Below, piece after piece: positions 46,508 to 56,358 of a DNA stretch of 64,000 nt; the stretch's first letter is position 1, and each line of letters opens with the position of its first letter. The stretch lies in the NCBI RefSeq assembly GCF_002934545.1, contig NZ_PTJA01000008.1, positions 124,001 to 188,000 of the forward strand, given 5' to 3'. Made by a program: the position numbers and the translations under genes. The notes under the pieces are model-generated. The model searched no databases, was not told where the DNA came from, and saw nothing but the letters and a program-made list of their open reading frames with translations. This DNA is from Lacrimispora xylanisolvens (GTDB lineage Bacteria > Bacillota > Clostridia > Lachnospirales > Lachnospiraceae).

Positions 46508-47335
46508 TTATCCTTTCACTGCTCCGGCCGTCATACCGGATACAATATATTTCTGTCCCAGCAAATATACCAGGATTACCGGAAGGCTGGTCAGCAGAAT
46601 ATCTGCACAAACCAGATTCCAGTCTTTAAAATACATACCAAAAAAATTATATACGGACAATGTCATTGGCCATTTTGAAGAACTGCTTAAAAAATACAGT
46701 GGTGAAACAAATTCATTCCAGGTATTTAAAAAGGTCAGCACAATCACTGTGGCAATCGCAGGCTTTAATAGCGGAAGAATGACTGATACAAACAGTCTCA
46801 CCGGTGAGCATCCATCAATTACGGCGGCTTCATCAAGTTCTGCCGGCAGCTTTGCCACAAAGCCATGAATCAGAAATACTGAAAATGGCAGCTGCATTGC
46901 CGTATACAAAAGCACAATTCCAAGTCTTGTATTATTTAGTGTAAGGAACATCATAACTTTTGTCAATGCCACATAGTTAACTGGCATGGTGATACCGAGT
47001 ACCATGTAAAGATAGAGAAAACGGTTTAATTTGGAACGGTTCCTTGAGAATACATAAGAAGCCATTGATGCAAGCAAGGTACACAGGAACACACTGACTA
47101 CGGAATAGATACAGCTGTTCATAAATGAGGTAAGAAGCTTTCCCTTTTCAATTACTACCAGAAAATTATTCCACTGTAAGGGAAGTGCCGGAAACTTCAG
47201 ATTCATCTCCGACGCTCCCAGACTGTCTTTAAAAGAATTTAACAATATTAAAAGCATGGGAACAAGGCATATTGCTGTTATAATCCACGCAGCTGCATTT
47301 ACTGCTGCAGCTGCGGCTTTCTTTTTTGCTTTCAT
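46508..47335 (-). CDS. carbohydrate ABC transporter permease (MalG-type)
   Basis: A 275-residue permease with six helices. The EAA loop reads ELDEAAVIDGCSPVRLFVSVILPLLKPA, which contacts the ATPase. Its start overlaps the stop of the preceding permease gene. No ATPase gene is in the operon, so a shared MsmK-type ATPase from elsewhere probably drives it, as is common in Firmicutes. Confidence 0.94.
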   Translation of the reverse strand: MKAKKKAAAAAVNAAAWIITAICLVPMLLILLNSFKDSLGASEMNLKFPALPLQWNNFLVVIEKGKLLTSFMNSCIYSVVSVFLCTLLASMASYVFSRNRSKLNRFLYLYMVLGITMPVNYVALTKVMMFLTLNNTRLGIVLLYTAMQLPFSVFLIHGFVAKLPAELDEAAVIDGCSPVRLFVSVILPLLKPAIATVIVLTFLNTWNEFVSPLYFLSSSSKWPMTLSVYNFFGMYFKDWNLVCADILLTSLPVILVYLLGQKYIVSGMTAGAVKG

Positions 47336-48222
47336 TATTCCTGCACCTCGTCTTTCGTCATCAGACGGATCATAAAGAATCCGATAAACACCATAAATAA
47401 AAACATAACGGATGAAAGAGCCGTACCTATGGCATATTGACCAGTGCCGAATTTTTTAAATACTGCTGTATAAAGAACCTCTGTGGTAGCCTTTCCCGGA
47501 CCGCCATTTGTTAATGCATAGATCATGTCAAAGACCTTAAGACCGTAGATCACATTTAAAACAGTAGTTGTCGCCAGAGTTGGTAAAAGCAGCGGCAGCG
47601 TGATAAACCGGAATTTCTGCCAGCCGGAGGCACCGTCGATACTGCAAGCCTCATAATAATCCGAAGAGATAGACAGGATTCCGGCAATTAAAATCGTCAT
47701 AATGTATCCCGTACCCCGCCAGATATCTACTGCCATTACCGACTTAAATGCGTATGCGGGACTTGTAAGCCAGGGTTTTGCAAGACCAACAAGGCCGATA
47801 CCTTTGAAAAATGTGTTTAATAATCCGGTTGACGGATTTAAAATAGAAGTGAAAATCATACCCAGTATCAGAGTGGATAATACAGAGGGCATAAACATAA
47901 CACCCCGGTGAAAATTCAAAAAGCGAATGGACTTTGTAAGCAGAACTGCAAGCGCAAGTCCCAGTATATTTTTTATAACAGTTGTTCCAAGAGTGAATAC
48001 CAGAGTGTTTTTCATAATCTTTAGATAATTTCCGTCAGCGGAAAATACAGTCTTAAAATTTTCCAGCCCCACAAATTTCAGCTGATCTGAATAAGATGAC
48101 CAGTCTGTAAAAGAATAACCGATTCCAATCACTCCCGGAAGGACAAATAACACCGAATACAGGAGCAATGCCCCAGCTGCAAACCACGTAGGATATATCT
48201 TTTTTCTATTCATTGTATTCAC
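47335..48222 (-). CDS. carbohydrate ABC transporter permease (MalF-type)
   Basis: A 295-residue permease with six helices. The coupling loop is DYYEACSIDGASGWQKFRFITLPLLLP, and TNGGPGKATTEVLYTAVFKKFGTGQYAIGTA is typical of the family near the end. It partners the MalG-type protein and the lipoprotein encoded 26 bp upstream. Confidence 0.94.
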   Translation of the reverse strand: MNTMNRKKIYPTWFAAGALLLYSVLFVLPGVIGIGYSFTDWSSYSDQLKFVGLENFKTVFSADGNYLKIMKNTLVFTLGTTVIKNILGLALAVLLTKSIRFLNFHRGVMFMPSVLSTLILGMIFTSILNPSTGLLNTFFKGIGLVGLAKPWLTSPAYAFKSVMAVDIWRGTGYIMTILIAGILSISSDYYEACSIDGASGWQKFRFITLPLLLPTLATTTVLNVIYGLKVFDMIYALTNGGPGKATTEVLYTAVFKKFGTGQYAIGTALSSVMFLFMVFIGFFMIRLMTKDEVQE

Positions 48223-48248
48223 TCTCTTTCAACTGATCTTCCATGCTG

Positions 48249-49607
48249 TCATTTCCAGGCGGGATCGCCTGCTGCCTTTGCCTGCTGTGCTCTCACTTCA
48301 TCAATGGATGCCAGAACTTCCTCCGGGGTCATTTCTCCCACAATCATGGCTGACAGGTTTGCTCCCATCTCACTCCACTGTGGATTTACATATTTTACAG
48401 CTGTCTGAATTACAGTACCCTTTTTATCATATCTGTTATAAAAATCCTGAATCGTATCCGTATACATGCTGGGGGCGTTGTTAAATGGCAGTTTGTTGAA
48501 CTTACCTACATTTTCAGTCAGGTACTTAAGATTTTCTTCCTTAGCAAGGAATTCTAAGTACTGCTGTGCTTCAGCTGCATGCTTGGAACCGCTGAATATA
48601 AATCTTGCAGGACCTGCCGGGTTCACGTTTAATGTCTGATTGTCAGCCAGCGGAATTACGAAATAGCCAATGTCATCCACCGCAATCTCAGAATTAACCT
48701 TATTTACTTCCACTCCGAATCCCTGGTTTGCAACTGTCATTGCATATTTACCGGATGCAATGTTTTTTGCTGAATCAGCATAAGTATTGGACATATAGTC
48801 TTCTCCCCAGTAACCTTTGGCAACCATGTCATTTATCTGGTCCAGAATTGTCATCAGGGTTGCATTTCCTTTGAAAGGCGCCTGGTTGCTGTTCCATTTA
48901 TCAACGATTCCAGGTTCTGCTGTTTCAGCCTCAACACCTGCCTCAGGCAGCCATAATGTATGATGCCAGCCATCTGACACACACTCATAAATCGGAGTAA
49001 TTCCTGCTGCCTTAATGGTATCGCACACGTTTTGGAAGCTTGCATAATCTTTGGGAATCTCCAGATTCAGCTTTTTGAAAATCTGTTTGTTATAACCGAT
49101 TGCCCATACAGAAGATACGTCCTGTATCGGCTGACCATAAAGCTTTCCGTCTACAGACAACTGATCAGCCACCAATGGTTCCACCTGGCTTCCCCATGAG
49201 GTTTTGGTTAAATCCACCGCATTTTTTTCCACATTGATCTGTGCTTTAATATCAAATTTACCGCTCTGTGCTCCGAAAATATCCGTACACTCCCCGGTGT
49301 TTAACTTTGTCATCAGAAGATTCACATACTGGTCCGATGGAATAATCTGATAATCAACCTTGATTCCTGTTTCCTGCGTGAATTTCTTGGACAGTTCAAT
49401 TTCTGCATCCTGAATCCAGTCCTGGCTGGCCATAAAAGAAAGCGTAACTCCACCTTTTTCCGACGCAGCAGATGTCTTCGCTTCCGCAGACGTGCTTTCT
49501 CCTGCAGCCGAACTTTTCTGCGGAGCACTTTCCTCTTTTGAACAGCCTGAAAATGAAAGGGCAGCGACAAGAGCCAGACTGAATGCAGCTAACTTTTTTA
49601 ACTTCAT
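48249..49607 (-). CDS. carbohydrate ABC transporter substrate-binding lipoprotein
   Basis: A 452-residue lipoprotein of the MalE-like family 1: lipobox FSGC (Cys22), Ser/Ala/Glu linker, then LSFMASQDWIQDAEIELSKKFTQETGIKVDYQIIPSDQYVNLLMTKL and ASGKYAMTVANQGF. It captures an oligosaccharide, probably a xylose- or glucose-containing one given the GH31 gene in the operon. It is the first gene of the operon and is divergent from a histidine kinase, with 149 bp between. Confidence 0.93.
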   Translation of the reverse strand: MKLKKLAAFSLALVAALSFSGCSKEESAPQKSSAAGESTSAEAKTSAASEKGGVTLSFMASQDWIQDAEIELSKKFTQETGIKVDYQIIPSDQYVNLLMTKLNTGECTDIFGAQSGKFDIKAQINVEKNAVDLTKTSWGSQVEPLVADQLSVDGKLYGQPIQDVSSVWAIGYNKQIFKKLNLEIPKDYASFQNVCDTIKAAGITPIYECVSDGWHHTLWLPEAGVEAETAEPGIVDKWNSNQAPFKGNATLMTILDQINDMVAKGYWGEDYMSNTYADSAKNIASGKYAMTVANQGFGVEVNKVNSEIAVDDIGYFVIPLADNQTLNVNPAGPARFIFSGSKHAAEAQQYLEFLAKEENLKYLTENVGKFNKLPFNNAPSMYTDTIQDFYNRYDKKGTVIQTAVKYVNPQWSEMGANLSAMIVGEMTPEEVLASIDEVRAQQAKAAGDPAWK

Positions 49608-49633
49608 AAAAAATACCTCCCCAAAATTAAATG

Positions 49634-49661
49634 TTGACTTTTATCATGTTATCTGTATTAT
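49634..49661 (+). promoter_or_regulatory. promoter of the histidine kinase / regulator operon
   Basis: TTGACT (49634-49639) and TATTAT (49656-49661) are 16 bp apart in the divergent region. The opposite promoter must overlap it, so the two operons may be controlled together. Confidence 0.5.
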
Positions 49662-49756
49662 ATAGTGTAATATAGACATTTTTGAATGAACATTTTGATC
49701 TGTTTTCATGTATATTTTTAACCAACAGAACAAACCGCAGGAAGGAAGGGCTTAAA

Positions 49757-51601
49757 ATGGCAGCGAATAAAACAAAGATAATTAAAAAACGCAGCATAAT
49801 GTCAACACTTTTTCTTCCCTATACTGCTTTATTCATTGCAGTAATCCTGGCATTTACGGTTCACACAGTTTTTAGTGAAACCGGCAAGATCAAGGTAAAT
49901 GCCTTTTCTTCCCTTCAGAATAATGCTGCCATGATTATGGGCAGCTTTGATTCCGTCATACACGACCTTGATACTGTATCTCAGAATATCATTTATTCCA
50001 ACCTGATCAAAGAGAAATTTGGTATCTACATCAATTATCAGGACAACACCTTAAGTTCAAATGAGATTTATGAAAATATTAATAACACGAAAATCCTGTT
50101 TGACCTGATTATCGCCATGATCGGTCCCAATTCTCCTGCCGATCAGACTTACCTTTATTCCCTTGATTACGGTAAATTTGGAGTGGGCCTTGATAATCAT
50201 GCATCAAAGGAGCGGGTGAGTGAAAAAGACTGGTGCAGTAAGGTGGTTGAGGCGAAGGGAAAGAAATTTATTTACTGTGATAAAGACGACACTCTCGGTC
50301 GCTTTTATTCGTATTCGGGTGATAATTATTTTATATCACTCTGCCGCTTGTATTACAGCCCGCTCAATGTCCCGCAGGGGATTGTAGAGGTAAAGAAATC
50401 CTTTAAAAGTATAGCAAATACAGTAAATACCTTTAACAGCCCGTATCAGGAAGATGTATACATTTTCAGTCCGGAAGGGAAGACCATCTATACGACTGAC
50501 AGCTCCGGAACACCAGACAGCTATTACAAACTGATACAGACCCAGCAAAACACCCCCGCCAAAAGCTCCGGGGTAAATCCTATATATTTAAAATCCCAGA
50601 ATAAATACATCATTTTTTCTTCATCTGACTATACCGGTTTTACTACAGCACTTGTTATTGATAACCGTATGCTGATGCAGCCGGTTCATCAATACTTAAA
50701 CACAGCTTTTATTCTTCTGTTTACCGTCATGCTCATAACCGTTATGGTGTCTTATCTGATTTCACGCAGAATTGCCACTCCGCTTTATAAGATCTACCAT
50801 CAGGTACGTGCATTCCAGCTGACAGGGGAAGAAAAAGACACAACGGAATTTGAGGACATGGAAATTGGCATCACAGAAGTGAACACCTTATATCAGGCTC
50901 TGTTAAAAATGCAGAGAAAAGCAAGGAAATCAATGGAACGGGAACTTCAGCTTCAAAACAGTGACATGCAATCAAAAATGCTGGCGCTGCAGGCGCAGAT
51001 GAACCCTCATTTCCTTTACAATTCTCTGGCAACCATACAGGCAATGGCGGACGAGAACATGAACAGCGAGATTATTCTTATGTGTCAGACCATTTCCAGA
51101 ATCCTGCGTTATATCTCCTCCGACAGCGAACAGCTGGTTCTTTTAAAAGATGAGCTTGACCATACCAGTGATTATCTGGAATGCATGAAGGTGAGGTACT
51201 GTGACTCTCTTCAATTCGAATTTGACATACCGGAAAAAATGCATCAGGTCCGGCTTCCAAAACTCTGCCTCCAGTTAATCGTGGAAAATGCCATCAAATA
51301 TTCAACCAAGTCAAGTCCACCATGGAATGTGAAAATTCTTGGTATTATGACCAACACCTATTGGGAGCTGCAGATCCGGGACAATGGCCCTGGCTTTTCC
51401 AGTGAAGACCTGGAAAAACTGCAAAACCAGATTAACCTGATAGAGAAAAACGGCGTTCTGCCCAATCTGGAAATAGACGGGATGGGTCTGATGAATATTT
51501 ACATTCGTTTTAAAATTCTCTACCACGGCAATCATATATTTAGACTGAGCAACAATGTACCCCATGGAGCCATTGTTGTCATAGGAGGAATGATCCCTTG
51601 A
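49757..51601 (+). CDS. YesM-type sensor histidine kinase
   Basis: A 614-residue membrane kinase: a helix near residues 18-38, a large extracellular dCache-like sensor to about 320, a second helix, HAMP, then ALQAQMNPHFLYNSLATIQAM with the phospho-accepting His and the ATPase boxes VENAIKYSTKS, IRDNGPGFS and GMGLMNIYIRF. The reading frame opens at 49682, but AAGGAAGGG precedes the ATG at 49757 and that start gives the normal short cytosolic end. It overlaps the response regulator gene by 4 bp. Confidence 0.93.
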   Translation: MAANKTKIIKKRSIMSTLFLPYTALFIAVILAFTVHTVFSETGKIKVNAFSSLQNNAAMIMGSFDSVIHDLDTVSQNIIYSNLIKEKFGIYINYQDNTLSSNEIYENINNTKILFDLIIAMIGPNSPADQTYLYSLDYGKFGVGLDNHASKERVSEKDWCSKVVEAKGKKFIYCDKDDTLGRFYSYSGDNYFISLCRLYYSPLNVPQGIVEVKKSFKSIANTVNTFNSPYQEDVYIFSPEGKTIYTTDSSGTPDSYYKLIQTQQNTPAKSSGVNPIYLKSQNKYIIFSSSDYTGFTTALVIDNRMLMQPVHQYLNTAFILLFTVMLITVMVSYLISRRIATPLYKIYHQVRAFQLTGEEKDTTEFEDMEIGITEVNTLYQALLKMQRKARKSMERELQLQNSDMQSKMLALQAQMNPHFLYNSLATIQAMADENMNSEIILMCQTISRILRYISSDSEQLVLLKDELDHTSDYLECMKVRYCDSLQFEFDIPEKMHQVRLPKLCLQLIVENAIKYSTKSSPPWNVKILGIMTNTYWELQIRDNGPGFSSEDLEKLQNQINLIEKNGVLPNLEIDGMGLMNIYIRFKILYHGNHIFRLSNNVPHGAIVVIGGMIP

Positions 51602-52338
51602 AATATTCTGTTTTAATTGTTGAAGATGAAGCCTTAATTGCCAGAAATATAGCCAGAAGAATCGAACAGTTAAATCCCGCTTTTGAGGTGACAGCCATTG
51701 CAACCAATGGTCTGGAAGGACTAAATATGGCGAAAGAACATCTGCCCAATGTAATTTTCACAGACATACGGATGCCGGAAATGGATGGACTTGAGTTAGT
51801 AAGAAATATACACGAAAAATATCCGTTTATCTTATGTGTGATTATCAGCGGATATACAGATTTTGAATACGCGAAGGAAGCACTCCGGTACGAGGTGAGC
51901 AATTATTTACTGAAGCCAGTCAATTATGACGAACTGGAAAAGACACTGGCTGCCCTGGAAACCAAGTTACTGGCTGCCCTGGACCGATTTGACTCCGTTA
52001 CACTCCTTCATTCCTCAAACAGGGCAAAAGAAATCGTGGAACTGATAAAAGAATACATTCACAAGAATTATCAGACTCAGATTGATTTCACTACACTGGC
52101 TTCTGAATTTGGTTTTTCTGTGCCTTATTTGAGCAAAATATTTTTCAAATACACAGAGATTACACCTTCCAAATATTTAAGAAACTACAGATTGAATATT
52201 GCAAGGCAGCTTTTGCGCAATCCGGATCTGTCCATTGCGGATATAAGCCAGCTGACCGGTTACCTTGACCCATTTCATTTCAGCAAAACTTTTAAGCATG
52301 TTTATGGGATCAGTCCCAGTGAATACAGAAATGAATGA
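51598..52338 (+). CDS. response regulator with AraC output domain
   Basis: A 246-residue regulator, short for a YesN protein. The receiver has LIVEDEALIAR, acceptor Asp in VIFTDIRMPEMDGLEL and LLKPVNYDE. The AraC part has DFTTLASEFGFSVPYLSKIFFKYT and IADISQLTGYLDPFHFSKTFKHVYG. Translation starts at a TTG that overlaps the kinase stop (TTGA), so it is coupled. It likely controls the divergent lipoprotein-permease-GH31 operon. Confidence 0.93.
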   Translation: MKYSVLIVEDEALIARNIARRIEQLNPAFEVTAIATNGLEGLNMAKEHLPNVIFTDIRMPEMDGLELVRNIHEKYPFILCVIISGYTDFEYAKEALRYEVSNYLLKPVNYDELEKTLAALETKLLAALDRFDSVTLLHSSNRAKEIVELIKEYIHKNYQTQIDFTTLASEFGFSVPYLSKIFFKYTEITPSKYLRNYRLNIARQLLRNPDLSIADISQLTGYLDPFHFSKTFKHVYGISPSEYRNE

Positions 52339-52342
52339 AACT

Positions 52343-52386
52343 AAAAAAGCTGTTCTCCCGCCTCACAGACAGGAAAACAGCTTTTA
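52343..52386. terminator. bidirectional terminator
   Basis: AAAAGCTGTT (52345-52354) pairs with AACAGCTTTT (52376-52385). It separates the convergent response regulator and dgaF genes. Confidence 0.8.
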
Positions 52387-52387
52387 T

Positions 52388-53122
52388 TTAATCTAAAATC
52401 TCACGAATCATATCATAAAGTTTCACAACATCGGATATTCTCGTTGCTCCCGTTTCTTTCTCAATAATCGAAGAATATACATGAGGAATGATGTGTTCCA
52501 CTCCTGCATCAACCGCGATTTTTAAGATCTGGGAAAAATTATCAAGATCAATTCCTCCGGTTGGCTCCAGCCCGAATCCGCTCTCTGCGCAGGCTGTGGC
52601 AACTGCTTCAAACTCTTCTTTTACCTTCAGGCCGCCCATGGGAAAGTACTTTAAGGAATCGGCTCCCTGCTCCTTTGCCATTGCAATTGCAGTTTTAACC
52701 GGAACGATTGCCGGTTCCATATCCTTACAAAGCGGACCCGTTGAGATTTTAACATAACCTGCTTTACCACAGGGTGCAACCATGGAATTTAAAAATGGTC
52801 CCTCTCCCGTTTTGGCTCTGGTATATCCGCCTGCCGTAAAGGTCTGATTGATGTGTTTTGGCTTAATCTGTCCGGATATTTCTGCAACTGCTTTCCATTG
52901 TCCGGGGTTACCTGCACCCAGACCAACGGAAATATTATTGTCTACCGCTTCCTGATATCGTTTCATATCCTCCACTGCATGTTCCACATTCGGATAATTT
53001 GCCGACAAAATCCCGACTGCAACATGACCCTCGGCAGCCTCATAAATTGCCTTGGCATTATCAACGGAATTAGTCAGGCAGTTTAAACAGACTCTTCCTT
53101 TGTAAAAATTTAATCCTTCCAT
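52388..53122 (-). CDS. dgaF: 2-dehydro-3-deoxy-phosphogluconate aldolase, DgaF family
   Basis: A 244-residue KDGP aldolase of the DgaF family, a TIM-barrel unlike the classical KDPG aldolase Eda. Visible features include RVCLNCLTNSVDNAKAIYEAAEGHVAVGIL, GLGAGNPGQW, KYFPMGGL and GLEPTGGIDLDNF. In the D-glucosaminate route it splits 2-keto-3-deoxygluconate-6-phosphate to pyruvate and glyceraldehyde-3-phosphate. It lies 3 bp after dgaE at the end of the operon. Confidence 0.9.
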   Translation of the reverse strand: MEGLNFYKGRVCLNCLTNSVDNAKAIYEAAEGHVAVGILSANYPNVEHAVEDMKRYQEAVDNNISVGLGAGNPGQWKAVAEISGQIKPKHINQTFTAGGYTRAKTGEGPFLNSMVAPCGKAGYVKISTGPLCKDMEPAIVPVKTAIAMAKEQGADSLKYFPMGGLKVKEEFEAVATACAESGFGLEPTGGIDLDNFSQILKIAVDAGVEHIIPHVYSSIIEKETGATRISDVVKLYDMIREILD

Positions 53123-53125
53123 CTT

Positions 53126-54256
53126 CTATTTCCCTCCATTTACTGATTTGTGAATCTCTTTAAGCCTCTGTTCAATGATTTCCAGTTCTTTCTCACTGTT
53201 TAAAGGCCTGGGATCAATTGCGATGGAACCGATATTTGCCTGATAATCTCTGGTAAAGATGGCTACATCTCCCCGTTGCAGCTCTCTTACCACGTCTTTG
53301 GCATTCATCCCGTATTGCTGGGGATTAAAATCAATTTTACAGCGGAATATATCTCTTCCTGCCTCATCCTTAATAATTGATGTTTTGCAGCCTGGTATCT
53401 CCCCTACACATGCTGCAAACCGTTCCAGCTCTTCTTTGGAGACAGGACTTGTCTTTCCTCCGGCAACGTATTCTTCCACTGCCGTTATAAGTCCCATGGT
53501 GCACTCTTTTCCTACCTTCATGGCTCTGCCGATCCCTTTGTACTGGAGTCTCATGTTATCTGCCAGTTCCTTTGTTTTACAGGCAACAAAACCGCTGGTT
53601 GGGCCTTCAATGGCTTTTGCACCGCTGTAGCATACAAAGTCCGCACCCATGGCTGCATAGATGTTTAAATCTTCTTCTGCTGCCGCATCCACGATACATG
53701 GAATCCCAAGACGTTCTGCCAGCTCAATCACAGATCTGGCTTCTGGCATTTCCTTTTGAACACAGTGATGGGATTTGACAAAAAGAATTGCCAGCGTATC
53801 CTTTGTTACTGCCTGCTCAATATCTTCTACAGAAGCTCCGTTGGCATATCCCGCTTCAACGATTTTCCCTCCGGCAATCTGTACCATCTCTGCAACCGGT
53901 GCCCCAAAGTCCACGTTATGCCCCTTTAAAATAATAACTTCCCTTTTCGTAACAGAAGGCAGAAGGTCATAAAGGTGCTTTACTTTCTGTAAATTTCCTT
54001 CGCAGATTAAAGAAGCAACTGCCAGTGCGATTCCGGCAGAGGCACTGGATGTAACACAGGCATCAGCAGTTCCGATAAGCTCTCCGATTCTCCTGCCTGC
54101 ATAGACATAAAGATCGTCAATTACCACATAGTTGCCGGCTGCCTCCACCAGTGTTTCCCCCACACCTTTCGATATGGTGGAAACACCCAGCTTTGTCATT
54201 CTTCCGGAAGCATTAATCACGGCCTGAAGACCGCTTTTACTGTATATATTTTCCAT
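53126..54256 (-). CDS. dgaE: D-glucosaminate-6-phosphate ammonia-lyase, DgaE family
   Basis: A 376-residue PLP enzyme of the SelA-like fold. The lysine expected to bind PLP is in CYSGAKAIEGPTSGFV, and VNASGRMTKLGVSTIS is the conserved N-terminal segment. In the dga pathway it converts D-glucosaminate-6-phosphate to KDG-6-phosphate and ammonia. It follows the PTS IID gene by 18 bp. Confidence 0.9.
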   Translation of the reverse strand: MENIYSKSGLQAVINASGRMTKLGVSTISKGVGETLVEAAGNYVVIDDLYVYAGRRIGELIGTADACVTSSASAGIALAVASLICEGNLQKVKHLYDLLPSVTKREVIILKGHNVDFGAPVAEMVQIAGGKIVEAGYANGASVEDIEQAVTKDTLAILFVKSHHCVQKEMPEARSVIELAERLGIPCIVDAAAEEDLNIYAAMGADFVCYSGAKAIEGPTSGFVACKTKELADNMRLQYKGIGRAMKVGKECTMGLITAVEEYVAGGKTSPVSKEELERFAACVGEIPGCKTSIIKDEAGRDIFRCKIDFNPQQYGMNAKDVVRELQRGDVAIFTRDYQANIGSIAIDPRPLNSEKELEIIEQRLKEIHKSVNGGK

Positions 54257-54274
54257 GATTACTCCTTAAGACCA

Positions 54275-55102
54275 TTACAGAATTCCAAGCAGAGAAGTAA
54301 TGACAGATACTGCCACGACTGTAAGCAGGATTCTGTTGTAATACGGTCCTTTCTTTCTAAGATAAAAATAGATGATAAACACGGCTGCCAGAGGAAGCAG
54401 ACCTGGTGCTACCGTATTCAGTATGTCCTGTACCACAATCTGCGTTCCGCTGGAAAAACCAAACTTCAAAGGTGTTGATATGGTGACGTAGCTTGCGGAT
54501 AATGCCCCCATCATGGTAAGACCGATGACATTTGCTGTAAAAATAATGGATTTCATCTTGCCGCCATGAAGCAGTGATACCACAGACTTTTTTCCTAATG
54601 TATAGCCATTATGAATCAGCCAGTAAGCAATTGCAATGGTAATGGCCGGATACAGGATCAGCGGCATAATGCCTCCCAGTGCAGAACCGCTGCTTGCAAA
54701 AGGTAAAAAGATGGAAATGATGATTGGCATGATTGCTGCCCATACAATTGCATCTCCCATTCCTGCAAGCGGTCCCATCAGTCCGGTTTTAATACCAGTA
54801 ATTGCCTCATCTGTTACGTTCTCTCCATTGGCCTTTTGTTCCTCCATGGAAATGGCAATTCCCTGAATGATGGCTCCGAAGATTCCTTCCGTGTTAAAGA
54901 AAACCAGGTGACGTTTTAAGGCTGCACTCAGTTCCTCATCGGTATCATACAGCTTCTTTAAAACCGGTGTCATGGACGCACAGAATACAAGACTCTGCAG
55001 ACGTTCATAGGAATTGGAAAGTTCCGCGCCGGCATAATAGATCCACATGGATTTTGTAATATCTTTTTTATTCAGTTTTTTTACCTGTGTCTGCTCTCCC
55101 AT
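54275..55102 (-). CDS. dgaD: mannose-family PTS IID component
   Basis: A 275-residue IID membrane subunit: KLNKKDITKSMWIYYAGAELSNSYERLQSLVFCASMTPVL at the start is typical of IID, then GLMGPLAGMGDAIVWAAIMPI, with several helices toward the C-terminus. It forms the channel with IIC, encoded one base upstream. Confidence 0.93.
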   Translation of the reverse strand: MGEQTQVKKLNKKDITKSMWIYYAGAELSNSYERLQSLVFCASMTPVLKKLYDTDEELSAALKRHLVFFNTEGIFGAIIQGIAISMEEQKANGENVTDEAITGIKTGLMGPLAGMGDAIVWAAIMPIIISIFLPFASSGSALGGIMPLILYPAITIAIAYWLIHNGYTLGKKSVVSLLHGGKMKSIIFTANVIGLTMMGALSASYVTISTPLKFGFSSGTQIVVQDILNTVAPGLLPLAAVFIIYFYLRKKGPYYNRILLTVVAVSVITSLLGIL

Positions 55103-55103
55103 T

Positions 55104-55853
55104 TTAAATCGCCTCCTCCTTTAACTGGAATAAACCTAACAACAATGCAACGCAGGTTGCAAAAATTGCTACAGCCATGGTATCAAGTTTTAAGTACATA
55201 ACTGCGAAAAATCCTGTTATAAAGAACGGTATCAGTGACTTCTTTCCAATTACGGATAAGGTAATGGCAAAACCAAGAGCCGGAAGAATTCCGCCCATGA
55301 TTTCAAAGGAATGCATCAGCCACTGAGGAAGAACTGCGATCAGCTTCTCTACTGCTGTTACACCAAAAAAGTCAATTGCAAAAACGATTGGGAAACGAAT
55401 TACCAGTCCTGCGATAGCCGGGTAAAGAAACGCTGCCCTTAAAATCCCTTTTGTATCTGCTTTTTCCGCATAGCGGTCTGCCATATGAACCCAGACTGCA
55501 TTGGTACTTCTTCTCAACTGATCCACAAATACTCCAATGACTCCAAATGGTATTGCCAGAGCAATTGCTACCTCAGGAGACATATTGGACATTACTCCAA
55601 GAGGAATTGCAATACATCCTGCAAGAGCAGGATCACTTGGCACATTGCCGCCGGGAGTGGATGTAACCCCTAAATAAACCAGCTGAAGTCCTGCACCAAT
55701 CTTCATGGCCAGAGGCATGTTTCCCGTGAGAAGCCCTACAAAAACACCAATGACAACTGGCTGAAGAAGCATGGAAGAAAAGGTATACCCAAATCTCAAA
55801 CGGCAGAACCAATAATAAAACCCCATACATACAGCTAACATCAACACACTCAT
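55104..55853 (-). CDS. dgaC: mannose-family PTS IIC component
   Basis: A 249-residue polytopic IIC subunit: QPVVIGVFVGLLTGNMPLAMKIGAGLQLVYLG, then TPGGNVPSDPALAG, the usual family segment. With IID it moves the sugar acid across the membrane. It starts 12 bp after the IIB gene. Confidence 0.93.
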   Translation of the reverse strand: MSVLMLAVCMGFYYWFCRLRFGYTFSSMLLQPVVIGVFVGLLTGNMPLAMKIGAGLQLVYLGVTSTPGGNVPSDPALAGCIAIPLGVMSNMSPEVAIALAIPFGVIGVFVDQLRRSTNAVWVHMADRYAEKADTKGILRAAFLYPAIAGLVIRFPIVFAIDFFGVTAVEKLIAVLPQWLMHSFEIMGGILPALGFAITLSVIGKKSLIPFFITGFFAVMYLKLDTMAVAIFATCVALLLGLFQLKEEAI

Positions 55854-55865
55854 ATCATACTCTCC

Positions 55866-56357
55866 TTAGTTATTGTATTTTTTTAAAATGGTGTGAAAAT
55901 CCTGCGGTACATCTTCCGGAATTGTCTGGAAGATAATATTTACTCCTGCCTCCTGTAACGAAATCAACTTTTCCACATCTGCATCATCTAAAGTGATATT
56001 TTGAAACACCACTTTCCGGTTAGGAGCTCCCCCCAGCCCTCCTACCTGAATATCAGTGACCTTAATTCCTCCTTCATATACTTCCTTCATGCTTGCTAAA
56101 TCCGGAAGCAGTAAAAGTACCCGGCCGCTGCCAAACTGGTCTTCATTCCAATTCTTTACCGCGTCTGCTCTGCTTAAACACTCAACCTTAACCCCCGCCG
56201 GTGCAGACATTAAGTAAATCTCAAGCATAAACTCATCCGCAGCCAGACTGTCGCTTACTACAACAATCCGATTGGCCTGTGACTGATTCACCCATTTGGT
56301 CATAACCTGTCCATGAATCAGCCTGCTGTCAATTCTGCATAATACAACCTCTGCCAT
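55866..56357 (-). CDS. dgaB: mannose-family PTS IIB component
   Basis: A 163-residue cytosolic IIB with the phosphoryl-carrying His15 in RIDSRLIHGQVMTKW. AAGGAGAG precedes the ATG at 56357; the open frame to 56396 overlaps the IIA gene. Length normal for the family. Confidence 0.94.
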   Translation of the reverse strand: MAEVVLCRIDSRLIHGQVMTKWVNQSQANRIVVVSDSLAADEFMLEIYLMSAPAGVKVECLSRADAVKNWNEDQFGSGRVLLLLPDLASMKEVYEGGIKVTDIQVGGLGGAPNRKVVFQNITLDDADVEKLISLQEAGVNIIFQTIPEDVPQDFHTILKKYNN

Positions 56358-56358
56358 T